DNA of 64,000 nt from Dirofilaria immitis (lineage: Eukaryota; Nematoda; Chromadorea; Rhabditida; Onchocercidae). The translations under genes were made by a program, and so were the position numbers. Of this stretch, positions 1-19,904 are shown piece after piece. Positions within the stretch are counted from its first letter, which is position 1. Each line of letters begins with the position of its first letter. The notes under the pieces were generated by a model. The model was not told the origin of the DNA. It made no database searches and saw nothing but the letters and a program-made list of their open reading frames with translations. Location: NCBI GenBank assembly GCA_024305405.1, contig JAKNDB010000103.1:2294001-2358000 (forward strand), read 5' to 3'.

Positions 1-55
1 CGATGTGCAGTGTAACAGGATTTGGCTAAATTATGAAATGTAAGTTTTCTTACAG

Positions 56-171
56 GAAAAATACCATACAAGAGATATGTCAACTGTTATTTCATGGATG
101 AAAAACTATGCGAAGATAAGGCTTTTTGGGAAATTTTGGTACAACAGCAGAAGAAGATCAAGGCAAAGTAG
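56..171 (+). CDS. 3'-terminal exon of an unidentified gene (partial)
   Basis: A T-rich acceptor ending in ttacag (to position 55) is followed by an open frame that starts in phase 2 and ends at TAG 169-171. The readable C-terminus contains RYVNCYFMDEKLCEDKAFWE and then a basic tail ending KKIKAK. Its balanced composition, with Cys, Trp and charged residues, looks coding, unlike the AT-rich DNA around it. An AATAAA at 224-229 lies about 50 bases downstream, at a sensible distance for the 3' end. The rest of the gene lies left of the window. I do not recognise the family. The gene is convergent with zfr. Confidence is moderate because only one exon is visible. Confidence 0.55.
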
Positions 172-223
172 CAATACTATGGAGCTTACATTTTCCCTTT
201 AATTTTATCATACTCTTCGATGT

Positions 224-229
224 AATAAA
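224..229 (+). terminator. Poly(A) signal AATAAA
   Basis: Canonical AATAAA 53 bases after the TAG of the terminal exon at 56-171, the expected place for 3'-end formation of that plus-strand gene. Confidence 0.5.
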
Positions 230-947
230 TAAGAGCTGTATCAAGAGCAGTTTACGATCTAGAATCAAACACGAGAACCTTGTTCAAACTGTTTCAGGTA
301 ATTCGAAGGCAATCTTAACATGCTGCTTAACAAAAATTTTTGATAAGAAACTCCGTATTTTGAAATTCAATCTCAAACAAATACTTTTGCGTTATCCTTC
401 GATGTTTGCATTCTAAAGATATTATAAATTATGCAAACAAATAATACGAGGTTATTGTTTTATGGACAAATTTTTTTCAACATTATAACTCTTTCTCTCT
501 ATGAACGAAAATTTCTATTTCAATCATATTCGAAAGTAACCTTCGCCTTCTCCTAGTAAATACAAAAAAAAAAATCGGTTTTGTTTTTACTCTTAATAAA
601 TATCAGCATTAAATTTATGCTACGGAACTAGTTTTTCTAAATATTTTCCCCGGTGTTATGAAATTAGGATGAGGGACTAAATGATGCAACACCAGAAACA
701 ATATTACAGTACGGAAATGTTATTCCATGCGGGAAAATCTTTAAAGAACTGAAACAAAATATGTAAGCATATAAATAGCGATGATAGCTTCAGTCACTTC
801 GCTGAATAAAAGAAAAATAAAAATAGGCTAAATGTTGTATCCCAAAAAGAAGCAGCATGCAAAGACAAATACAATTTGATAATCTCAAAAAGAAGAGAAA
901 TGATGTGAAGAATCTGCGCTGGCATAAAGAACAAAACGACGTACAAA

Positions 948-10331
<9,384 letters not shown>

Positions 10332-10398
10332 CCTATGATTATGAATCCTTGAATTTTCCAACAGCCTCTGTTGTCTTCCCCGAATGAAATCAACAAAC

Positions 10399-10409
10399 CT
10401 GCAACCATG
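10399..10409 (-). promoter_or_regulatory. Probable trans-splice acceptor upstream of zfr
   Basis: On the minus strand the sequence reads ..tcatggttgcag before position 10398, followed by 67 bases of leader and the zfr ATG at 10331. It could equally be the acceptor of a cis-spliced 5' noncoding exon. No upstream coding exon was found. Confidence 0.4.
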
Positions 10410-11084
10410 AAAAATTGTCAAAATTTTAAACAAAGCCCTCACTTCATCAAACATCATCCACTCATTTATAAAAACATCATGAATGCAATCCATTTTCACT
10501 TGAAAGTATGATCTTTTCTAAGAAATTCTAATCAGTCGAAAATTCACATATTCCTCTCGAAATGTTTACATTCGCACCATCCCGAATCCTTTCCCTCATC
10601 ATCTCCTTCGCCCACTCAATAACCCATCGACAGTTTGAAAAAATCGATATATTCAACTACCGTAACTTATCCGACCAATATCACTTCTTGCAGCCATAAA
10701 TTCACTGGCACTAACATCCCCACACTTTATTTAGCTCGCCAGCTCATAATTTGAAATACTGATGGTATAAAATTTGAACTTCTTATCCACCCCTACTTTA
10801 GTTTAGAAACAGAATATCGTAAGGAATTCCAAAGGCAATGTTTCCAATCAAAATTCCCATCACAAACAAAATATTCTCACAGAAGACAAAAAACAAGTCT
10901 ACAGCAAAATTGATTGCAGTACGAATGTAAGAGAAATTTTCAAATAAAATGAGCCAGTAATCAATCATATTGTATGAAATAAGAGAAAATTTCATAAGGA
11001 AAACGTTTCAAAATAATAAAAAATTGATCGTACAAAATAGAAAACATTTCTGATTGCTCGAATATATCATTCAATTTAAAAACT
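10410..11084. other. Intergenic DNA between zfr and rpl-34
   Basis: AT-rich DNA with no exon I could support. Both neighbours lie on the minus strand, rpl-34 upstream. The spacing from the rpl-34 stop to the zfr leader acceptor is about 740 bases, so joint transcription is possible but not shown. Confidence 0.5.
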
Positions 11085-11090
11085 TTTATT
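11085..11090 (-). terminator. Poly(A) signal of rpl-34
   Basis: Minus-strand AATAAA about 50 bases after the rpl-34 stop codon at 11142-11144. Confidence 0.5.
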
Positions 11091-11141
11091 TCAATACAAT
11101 TAACAGAATAAAGCAAAAATTGCAATGAACATCAAATTAAT

Positions 11142-12124
11142 TTATTTTTTCTCGGCCTTAATTTTTGCTTTCAGCACTCGCGCAACAATTTTCTGTTCTT
11201 CGATTAAAAAGCACGAATAATACGTTCCCTTACTGCTGCTGCTGACAGGCAACCACCATAAGCACGTGTCACGCGCTTTAATCGTTTCGTCATCTTATGC
11301 AATTGGCGTGGTCTTGCCGGCTTGATCTAGAATAAATAAAAATAGTAATTACTGACTTTCAGCTTTCAAACATGTATATCTCTAATAATGTTGCAACTAT
11401 GTTCAACTATTTGAAGGATAAATACAAGGAAAACTTTGAAAATGAATTAGCTTTTGAATTATCAAATTTTGAAATTCTTGTTTTTCATTCAATTTGACGT
11501 CATCCTATTCGATGTTATATTCATTTAGAAACTAAGTTCGGGATTGTAAATATGGCATAAACATTACATCTTAATTGCAAAACTGCAAAACTTTTCAAAA
11601 CTAATTTAATATTGAATCGACAATCCTTGAAAAGGTGCTTACTCCTTTCAGTTTTACTCCGGTATCGCCACATCGCGCTACAGAGCCCTTCTTTTTCTGT
11701 ACAGAAAAACTATGCGTCCACCAGGTGTTTTTGATACCTGCCAAATATGTTAGTATTACTGTGAAACAAAACTATAATTTGCGAACTTGAAAAACTATCA
11801 TTACTTATGAGAACCAATGTCCTAGAAGGAATACCCTCCTAATTATATATACATAAGAAAAGCGAGCGAGAGTGATTCACATGAAGTGAGCACAGAAAAC
11901 AAGGAATAAGTGGTAGCCAAGAAATAAGCGATGAATATTCAGACAAAATTTTTGGAAATGGGAGATAATAAATTCTTTGTGTTTTTATCTATTCGCTTCG
12001 CCTAAAACTACAAACATTGCGGTTTGTGGACAGTTTTGTTAAGTTATTATGACAAATCTACCTTTGTTTTATTGGATGTAGTATTATAACAAAGACGTCG
12101 TCGGTACGTCAATCTTTGCGGCAT
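11142..12124 (-). CDS. rpl-34: 60S ribosomal protein L34 (eL34)
   Basis: Three exons: 12124-12062, 11737-11643 and 11326-11142. The first begins MPQRLTYRRRLCYNTTSNKT, the classic eL34 start. The second has SKTPGGRIVFLY. The third has KRVTRAYGGCLS and EEQKIVARVLKAKIK, the conserved eL34 C-terminus. Intended length is about 114 aa, close to the usual 115-120. It is a structural protein of the large cytosolic subunit. As written, the gene does not translate through: exon 2 breaks at a run of five T (11692-11696) and exon 3 at a run of five A (11206-11210). One extra base in each restores both the protein and the exon phase. Spliced introns and intact exon borders argue against a processed pseudogene, so I read it as a functional gene with two base-calling errors. 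A leader acceptor sits 9 bases before the ATG. Confidence 0.93.
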
Positions 12125-12133
12125 TTCGCTAAC

Positions 12134-12145
12134 CTAAAATTAATT
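12134..12145 (-). promoter_or_regulatory. Trans-splice acceptor of rpl-34
   Basis: Minus strand ..aattaattttag ends at 12134, leaving a 9-base leader before the ATG at 12124. This is the usual arrangement for an SL1-accepting nematode mRNA. Inferred from the motif only. Confidence 0.55.
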
Positions 12146-13162
12146 CGCTTCCTTGAATAACTGAAAAATCATGCATGATTTGAAAAACTAGTGAAATAGA
12201 ATTAATCAACCTATTAGAAGCAATTATTCTAAGCAAAAGCTTGCCAACGAAACCTCTGAATTACTATATCAATGACCGCGAAATCACTTAATTGCGCTTA
12301 GCGCTGCTTGCAAAACCTCCGAACTACGTAAAGCCTTGGAAACACTCACTCGGGCGACTACCACCCGCATTAGGGCAAGTTAAAGTCATTGTAATAGAAA
12401 TATCAGGGACACTATGAAACATTTGTTTCAATGTCACTGTTAAAAAAAGGACGGAGAATTTACTTATGAATGGTTTTATAATGTATTCTGAAAAACTTAT
12501 GAGAAAGTAATTTATATCATGTTTTCTGCTTGTCAAAGATATTTGAAAAATATGCATTTTAACGAGGTTCTAGTCGAAAAGGGGCAGAGTGATACAGCGA
12601 GACGCTAGTTAGATCATAGAAATTGGTATATAACATCCAGGTTCTTGCTTCCACAAATTTCGGTTGCCGTAGGAGGAATTAGTTCACCTTGGATGTCCTG
12701 ATATGTTGAAATGTTGGAGAGATATGGCTAATTCTATTTACTGTGATTCTACTTACTATTTACTATGACTATGCTTTACTATTGTTTTATATGAAATTAA
12801 TCTTTAATCTTAAATCTGAAATTAATCTTAAATTATTAATCTTAAATTTATTGAATCCAAAATATTCGAAATTAGGAAATTGCACTTATGTAAGAGGCGG
12901 TAAGCAGCGATTTCGTCTCAGAAATAATATCATTTCAATAGGGATTGAAGAAGATTACGTATAAGATGCTTGCAGCATAATTAAAGATAGAGAACCCTAT
13001 AAGTACTGTTGCTAATAATTTGTGATGGCTTTGAAAACATGATTATGTAGTGGATGCTAATGTGATGAAAGCCATGTATGCCTTTTAAAGTTTGAAATAG
13101 TTTTTACCCGACAAATTCGTATGACAAATGTTTGTGATCTAACCATCACTGAATTGGTTTAA
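12146..13162. other. Divergent intergenic region between rpl-34 and pbs-4
   Basis: About 1 kb separating the minus-strand rpl-34 from the plus-strand pbs-4, so it should hold both promoters. A GC-richer block lies at about 12330-12400 and another at 12560-12720, including a short open frame ending VLVEKGQSDTARR. I could not assign either block to a gene or RNA family. Confidence 0.4.
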
Positions 13163-13174
13163 ATTTTATTTTAG
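13163..13174 (+). promoter_or_regulatory. Trans-splice acceptor of pbs-4
   Basis: The T-rich sequence attttattttag ends at 13174, 14 bases before the ATG at 13189. It fits a spliced-leader acceptor. Confidence 0.55.
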
Positions 13175-13188
13175 AACGTGCCGGAATT

Positions 13189-16100
13189 ATGTCCGGTACC
13201 CATTTTTAATCGGAATTTGTACCAATGATTATGTGATTTTGGCAGCAGATCGTTCATGTTTTGCCTATGGAGCAATTGTTGTTGCTGATGGTTACTTTTT
13301 CTTTCTACAAGGAATTTCGCATGTTTAAGTCACTATTTATTGGTGTTTATTAAAAATGAAAACGAGCAGAGGAGAAATTAATTCGATAAAAAATGAAATT
13401 TATTTGGTGGATTTTAAAAGTATTGCAGTTTTTAATGTTTCACGTTATGTGACTACTTCAAATTGTTAAGGCTATAAAAATTAATAACTGCAATCAAGCT
13501 TAAGGAGATAGTGGAGATTTGTGAATTATTAATGCATATTCTCTAATAATATTGAAGGCAGAAGGTTCACGTATTAATTTATGAAGTTATTTATTGGAAA
13601 TTAATAAAACTACTACAATGATCATATAAAATTTTTATAGACAAATAGGTGAATGAATAAGTTGTAGTAGCATTTTTGGTAAAATTTTTATAAATTTCGT
13701 TAGAATATCTCCAAAATACGCTCCTCTTGATCACTTAATTACGTGATAAGGCTTTTAACAAAATAATATGGTGTACTTTTTGTATTTTGATTTGAAAAAG
13801 AAAATATTCCGTATTTGTTGACAGATGAGGAAAAGAAATTTGTCCTGGGTGATAAATTAGCAATGATATGTATTGGCGAGGATGGTGACGTGGCACAGTT
13901 TGGAGATTGGTGCAAGCGAAATATTCAACTGTATAAACTTCGATATGGTAAATATATTCTTTCATAACACACGAAGAATAAATCATTCAAAAATTAAGAC
14001 ATGAAATAAAGAATAAAGCATATTTTGTCTTTTTATTTTACATATTAATTCTCGTGACTGTTGACTTCTTACCTTACTTATGAATAAAAGAAAGATTAGA
14101 AGTTCCTAATATATTAGTTAACTTTTATGAACGTGACTTTTCATAAATTTGTCAAATGGCACAAACTAAGAATGCTAGTGCATTGTTATACCAAAGTATA
14201 ATAACTGAAACGCTGATATTTATACAAATTACAAGTTGTATGCCTTATTTCATATCTTAACTTCTAATCAATATTGCAAGCAGTAGCAAAAACCGAATTT
14301 AAAACTAGATTTTCGGAAGCCGATTTTAATACCATTTCTTTTAGTACAAATCATTGCAGGTTATGAAATGAGTCCACGCTCAAGTCATCACTGGATTCGC
14401 CGAAGTATCGCCGAAGCTTTGCGAACACAAGATTATTATGTTGTTGATACTTTGATTGGTGGTTATGACAGCATTGAAAACAAAGCCTTTCTAGGTTCTG
14501 TTGATTACTTGGGCAACGGTATTGCTAACCAGGTTAGTTTTATTGTAAGATTTCTATAATAGAACTGTTGGATAAATTATGATTTTGATTTCTCTTTCCG
14601 TTAGTTTATCGATGTCTGTTGCTTTAAGAATGTAAGTAAAAACATTTATTATATTCAGTAAAGTGCTTTCGTACTTAATAAATGTTCATATCTTCAGCCA
14701 TACATATTTCGTGGATTCAGTGGTCGACTTTGTTATTCAATTCTAGACAAAACATATAGAAATGGTTAGTTTGTAGCGCAGTAGTGTTTTATTTAATATT
14801 TTTAATTTATTACTAAAACTAACTTAGTATTTGTTCTCGGATTTTTAGTTTCAGAAAGAAGTTCAGATACTTTTTTAATGAAGATTTCTTTATCTTTTTA
14901 GTCGGACATTTTTTTCAATTACTTCATTTAAAAGAAAATAATATTTTCTCTTTTTATGTTGATGTCTTCTAGTTTTTAAATTATATGTCAAAGATTTTTA
15001 GTTTTAGTCCGTTGACCAAAATTATTATGTCACGGTGTAAAGCAGATATTTATGGTCTGTTTTTATTTAGATATGACTGAAGCCGAAGGAATGGATTTGC
15101 TAAAAAATGTCTGCATGAATCGAAACGTCGTTTCATTGTTAATTTGCCTTCATTTGAAGTAAAGATTTTCGCTTTTCATATTTAGTATTAGTCTTGAAGG
15201 TGATTAGGAGGTATTATTTTTCATTACTTGAACAATTATGCGCTTGGTTTCGAGCTGCCTTGATATTTAAGCATTCAAACACCTTAACTTTTGGTTATTC
15301 AATTATTCGATTACTTAAAACCTAATATTTTAAATATTTGATCGCTTAAGCACCAAAAAATTTTTGATTTCATCATAAAAATGTAATCGAGGAGTGAAAA
15401 TTCTTTAGGACAGAATTGAGACAAGTTTCAGAGTTGAAAATTATAGATACTTAGTTGTTATTATCTTAGTCAATATTGTAACTGAAATAGCGAAAATGAG
15501 TAATTTTTTCTTCTAAAGCTAGACTAAAATTTGTTTGCGATCTTCGGTTAGAATAAACATCAATTTTAAATTCACTAATTATATTAGTCGAATCATAAAT
15601 CATAAAAATTATAAATCGATCACATAGTGAAAAGGAATAAAGAAAATGTAGTAATTAATTACTTTTAACGTCATTATTATAGCCATTATCATTAATATAT
15701 TATTGTTCTTACAGTTATATTAATCATCTATGAGTTATGAATAATGTGATAGATTCATAATTTTTATGATTTATAATTTACGATTTATAATTTATGCAAC
15801 CAAAATTACATATTACTATTACTTTATACTTAAATACTAAATCATTATTTTATAACCATTATTTTTTTGTTTTAGTCAATCATTTAATTACTCAACCATT
15901 TGATCACTTAAATATTCAACCACTGAATTACTTGAATGTTTGATTGTTTATCTACTCAAATATTTAACACCCAATTAATCAAATGTTTAATCACTTGGTT
16001 ACTCAAACATTTAAATATTCAATTAGTCGAATATTTAATTTGATTATTCAAATAATTAAGCACTCAATTACCTGCGCATTTAAACATTTACTTGTAGAAG

Positions 16101-16538
16101 CGAACAGTCGATTACTTAATTACTGGAGTGCATAGATACTAAGCACTCAAATACTTGAATGCCTAAATCCCGATTACCTAACTCTTAGTTACCTGGATAT
16201 TTAAATAATTAATTATTTAGTTGCTCGAATAATTATTTCAGTATTTGATTCCCAACTATTTGAATGTCTAAAACCTGATTACTTAATTATTTGGTTATTT
16301 GATTACTCGAATACTTGATTCCTGGCTTAGTTTCTTTCATTGAATTACTTGAAAGATGAGTAATAAATATTCATTTCTTAATATTATGAAAATTTTAAGA
16401 ACGTTGAATGAAGTCGGCGAAAATTTTTTTTTTTATTGATAAATTGTTTCATATATGATTAATATTTATTAATTGTTTCTTCAGGTAATGGTTATTGATA
16501 AAAATGGAATGCGACAATTGGAAGATATCAGAGTTTAG
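13189..16538 (+). CDS. pbs-4: 20S proteasome subunit beta type-2 (beta-4 subunit)
   Basis: Seven exons: 13189-13290, 13825-13947, 14360-14532, 14605-14631, 14698-14764, 15071-15158 and 16485-16538, giving about 211 aa, the PSMB2 length. Family marks in order: LIGICTNDYVILAADRSCFA at the N-terminus; DKLAMICIGEDGDVAQFGDW; NIQLYKLRYGYEMSPRSSHH; LIGGYDSIENKAFLGSVDYL; LCYSILDKTYRN; and the tail VMVIDKNGMRQLEDIRV. It is a non-catalytic beta-ring subunit: there is no propeptide and no N-terminal catalytic threonine, as expected for this type. Exon 4 is a 27-base micro-exon. Two homopolymers break frame: T5 at 13203-13207 just after MSGTHF, and A6 at 15102-15107. Each needs one more base, and the exon phases then agree throughout. 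The last intron (15159-16484) is a repeat tract described separately. Confidence 0.93.
15230..16340. repeat. Degenerate short-unit repeat inside the last pbs-4 intron
   Basis: Most of this intron is a run of variants on a phrase like attacttgaatgtttgatt, alternating tactcaaatatttaa, cacttaattactc and gaatatttgattac. Units of roughly 10-14 bases are shuffled and diverged, so no single clean period is visible by eye. It is unlike the plain AT-rich introns elsewhere in the window. I see no coding potential in it. Confidence 0.65.
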
Positions 16539-17159
16539 ACGCAATTTCATTATTTTTCCATTTGATTGTTCGACTTAGTTGTTCCTTTTTCTTCATTTAC
16601 AATTATATTACGATTGCTTATATCAAAACAATTTACCGTTTTCTTTTTTAAATCATGGTTCGATTTACTATCCTTTAAAAATCGTCCGATTCAGACATAG
16701 AATAGAAATTGTATTGGAATGCTGCATAAGATACTATGAGAATGAATTGCGAAAGAGTTCATATAAATCTTGCTGTCGTATTCAAATTTTGTCTCTGCAT
16801 TGAGATCTGAATGCAATAGAAGTGTAAAACATAGCCATATTTTCGCAAGTGAAAAATCTTCAACTGTTTTTTTGCCTTGTCAGAGGAAATTTGTGAGACG
16901 AATATCCTTATATTATGCTAACACATAATGTTTCATCAAAAGATGCAGATATCGATGATGAAAATCCGAAGTTATTGTATGGGAAAGAGACCATAAAATA
17001 TATAGGTACTTCTGGTAGAAGATTCTTATAGTGCTTCCTTATTAGTTTTAAGATTCATCAACTCAGTAATTTACATTTATCTTTTCAGTCATAGAAGAAA
17101 AAAGAAAAAGAAATCACTTTGCAAATATGAATAATTAAATGATAGAATGAAATGAAATT

Positions 17160-18267
17160 TTAATATTCCGGAAAGGCAAGATTCACTTTATAGATTAGAA
17201 AGGGCAAATGGCTTGATCCTTTTTTCAATTCTGCCTCCGAATCTGATTCATTTGTATCGTTTTTATCCTGCTGTTTCTCATAAAATTTCTTCAATTCGGC
17301 TTGTAATCGTTGTGACAAATTTTTCGTGGATAAAACATAATAATTTGAAATTTCGCTTCACCATATCGTAATAAACTTCCAATATATGCTCGAAATACCT
17401 TAATATGAGTTAATAGATCAAAAAGATTATCAGCGATTACTTTGAGCCATTGAATAAGCATTACATTTTGGTATCGTGTAGCTTCTTCAAGCTTTCGCTG
17501 TTCATGAAGCTTTCTAGCGTATCCATCCGGATCAGATCGATATCCTCGAGCAATAAAACCAAATTTAGCACAATTTTCTCGAAATTCCAAAAATCCTCAC
17601 AAACAATTACGACCGAATATAACTTGTAATCACTATCCTCAGCAACGAAACAACTGGAACATGCCACCACAGAATCATGAATTGTTTCATAGGTTTCTAA
17701 CCAACTATCCTCTGATTGATGCGGCACAGCGACGTAAACTGATTGAATGTAATCCGTATCGATGACAGTTTCCTCACTTACTATACATGATAAATTTTGG
17801 GTAATCAACGATTCCTCAGCAATTATATATTCTTTAGCTACTTTCAAATTCTCTTTATACATCGCAACATTACTCCGCATTTGTTGATCAAGTTCTTGGT
17901 AATGATTGTAAAATAGATGGCATAAATCAATCAATAATAAATATGGTGAATATTTGGTCATATTCCATGAGAAATTAGTGATATTCTCACCATATGATTG
18001 CTTCTGAATTATCAAATGTTCCAACAAATCAACATCTTCTTGTAACAGAACACTTTCGAAAGTAGACAGTAACGATCGAAATAAACTTTCCACCGAATGA
18101 TCCAAATGTAGCAAATCCTTCGATAATTCATATAGCTCAGTTTTTGAAGCAGCTTGAAAGTTCGGGATTTGTATGTTCGAGAATGACGCAAAATTAAAAG
18201 CGATAATTTCCAATTTCAACCAACTCTTTTCAACCCAATCTTGAATAGGCGCCGAAATGAGGAACAT
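17160..18267 (-). CDS. V-type ATPase subunit C, divergent paralog with intronless coding region
   Basis: The frame starts MFLISAPIQDWVEKSW, matching the FWLISAP start of V-ATPase C. It goes on through ITNFSWNMTKYSPYLLLIDL, SNVAMYKENL, TDYIQSVYVAVPHQSEDSWL, WLKVIADNLFDLLTHIKVFR and LLRYGEAKFQIIMFYP, and ends SSHLPFLIYKVNLAFPEY, the counterpart of the YPYVYYKID end of the family. Intended length is about 369 aa against about 384 for the usual subunit. Subunit C bridges the V1 and V0 sectors of the proton pump. Identity to the usual subunit looks low, so this is probably an extra, lineage-specific copy. The coding part has no intron. Two homopolymers break frame, at A5 17589-17593 and T5 17320-17324; one base more in each joins the pieces. 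An acceptor lies 9 bases before the ATG, and a possible 5' exon ends at 19076. Confidence 0.85.
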
Positions 18268-18276
18268 CTCATCGAT

Positions 18277-18288
18277 CTGAAATCTTTA
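18277..18288 (-). promoter_or_regulatory. Splice or trans-splice acceptor of the V-ATPase C paralog
   Basis: Minus strand ..aaagatttcag precedes ATCGATGAG and the ATG at 18267. It may take the spliced leader, or join a 5' exon whose donor (GTATGT) is at 19075-19070. Confidence 0.5.
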
Positions 18289-19075
18289 AAAATCAAATTA
18301 TATGAATTTTAGTCATGAAATTGTTCAAATAATTATCTTTAACGATTTCATTGTACGATCAAGTGTATCATCTGGATCATTTTTTCTCGGATATTATTCT
18401 TGAAATTTTTTTTGGCTCAGGTTTATTGCTTACATAATTCATTTCATTTAGACTTAATATTTGCCGCAGTTTCCTTTAAGATTATTTGGTACTTCTGAAA
18501 CTATATCTCGAACTATTAATTATCAATGTTATCTGCTAATAGCAAGTTTAAATTTTAAATTTAATTTTGATCAAAAAATTAGTTCACTTTATTTGCAATG
18601 TATCACGCAATATATATTGATCCGAATTTGAAATTCTTGTTCGATATATCACTTCTTATCAATTTTAACGTAAGTACATAACTGAAAAGAATGGTGAATC
18701 ATCGTAAATGATAAATCATTTGAACTTTGTAAATGAAGAAAAAATCGAATTACATGAATAGAAGTTATAAAATATGGGAAAGAACGAAGTATCATTTCTC
18801 GATTTGAATCCCGAGAATACTTTCAAACAGCTTAAATTTGAGATCTTACATTCTAAAATACTAATTGAGTCTGCAAAATTTTTAAAATTATTGTTTTCTC
18901 GAAAAAAAAATGTGGAAAGTAAATTAGATTTATTGTGGAAATCTATTGATTGATTACCATCGCTCGAACATGTGTTTTAATTAAACATAGGTAAATAATG
19001 AAAGAGTTCGATATGATAATAAATATGTGAGGTAGAAAAAGAGGATTGTATATATAGGTTGAAATAAATACATAC

Positions 19076-19250
19076 CTTGTAAATGGATCGACCCTTCGGT
19101 CTCGATTGGGATAGGAAGTAGTGATAAAAACAAACCACTGTGAGAATGACCAACGGTCACTACGTATTCTTTGAAAAGAAAATTCAGCAACCCTAAAAAG
19201 CAGTACTGTAAAAGGTGTAATAGACGACGATGCCTAGCAAACAGAGTCAC
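19076..19250 (-). other. Possible 5' exon upstream of the V-ATPase C paralog
   Basis: A locally GC-richer stretch is open on the minus strand and ends at a good donor (aag then gtatgt). In one frame it reads MTLFARHRRLLHLLQYCF and runs to IETEGSIHLQ. Only a different frame (..RPKGRSIYK) would join in phase to the IDEMFLISAP exon at 18276. It may be a noncoding first exon, a real exon of another transcript, or chance. Confidence 0.25.
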
Positions 19251-19862
19251 ACCCCTTCAGAAGAGGTCGAAGGTCGAAGGGATATATAGTGACCTCCACA
19301 TAGTAACGAAGCTATTCCACGTTTATAAAAAATAAATTTTTACCAATCTTTTTAAATCTTTTTCTGTTTAAATCTTTTTAAAAATTTCAAGCCAATCAAA
19401 TAGTTTGAAATGTTAAATTTAATGTGTTTTAAAATATTTAAAAAGTTTTTTGAGTTGAAGTGAAAAAGTAAAGCGTCGTACAGATTGCAATGAACGATTG
19501 CAAAAATCCTAAACTTTTGTGACAGGTCAATGGGTTGATCTCGATTTCCCTAACTTTATAGAATGATATTAAATAATCGAGCAAAAATTGCCCAAGATAA
19601 ATTAGTCTTATAGGAATATGATCTTAGTTAATATGTAAACACTGGATCAGAAGGAATTTTCGCGAATTTTATTCAGCTGATGGACGAGAGATATTTTAGG
19701 AATTTGAAAAAGCAGATGTTTGATTGATAACCTCTTGATAATCAGTTATCTGAGATTTTCTTGATACAACTATAAATATCCATTTTTGCAAAACGAAAGA
19801 AAAAAAAGAAAAGAATTAATAGATAAATTATTTTCAAATGCTATCATTTATTTAGTTAATAT

Positions 19863-19901
19863 TATCAAAGTGTATTACAATTTTTGTAATACACTTTGAT
19901 A
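19863..19901. repeat. Perfect inverted repeat (18-base stem, 3-base loop)
   Basis: The left arm tatcaaagtgtattacaa is matched exactly by ttgtaatacactttgata, with only ttt between. Pieces of the same phrase recur just downstream (ctttgataatag, and gtaatgccatttgataata near 19960), so it may be the remnant of a small palindromic element. It could also fold as a hairpin in RNA. Confidence 0.75.
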
Positions 19902-19904
19902 TCA

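Noticed and set aside
40..55. A 16-base intron (gtaagttttcttacag) near the left edge
   Set aside because: Too short for any known spliceosomal intron. The acceptor more likely belongs to an intron that starts left of the window.
126..416. 96-codon plus-strand ORF at the left edge
   Set aside because: It overlaps the terminal exon 56-171 in another frame and runs on into AT-rich DNA. The exon frame has the better composition, acceptor and poly(A) signal.
11142..12124. rpl-34 as a pseudogene because of two frame breaks
   Set aside because: It keeps introns, splice sites, a leader acceptor and full homology. The same type of break hits most neighbours, so error is the simpler reading.
12560..12720. 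Possible small RNA gene in a GC-richer block between rpl-34 and pbs-4
   Set aside because: I compared it by eye with tRNA boxes, the spliced leader RNA and the major spliceosomal RNAs and found no match. The short inverted pair (acatccaggt/accttggatgt) is too weak alone.
13735..13986. 83-codon minus-strand ORF
   Set aside because: It is antisense to pbs-4 exon 2, whose frame carries the family motifs.
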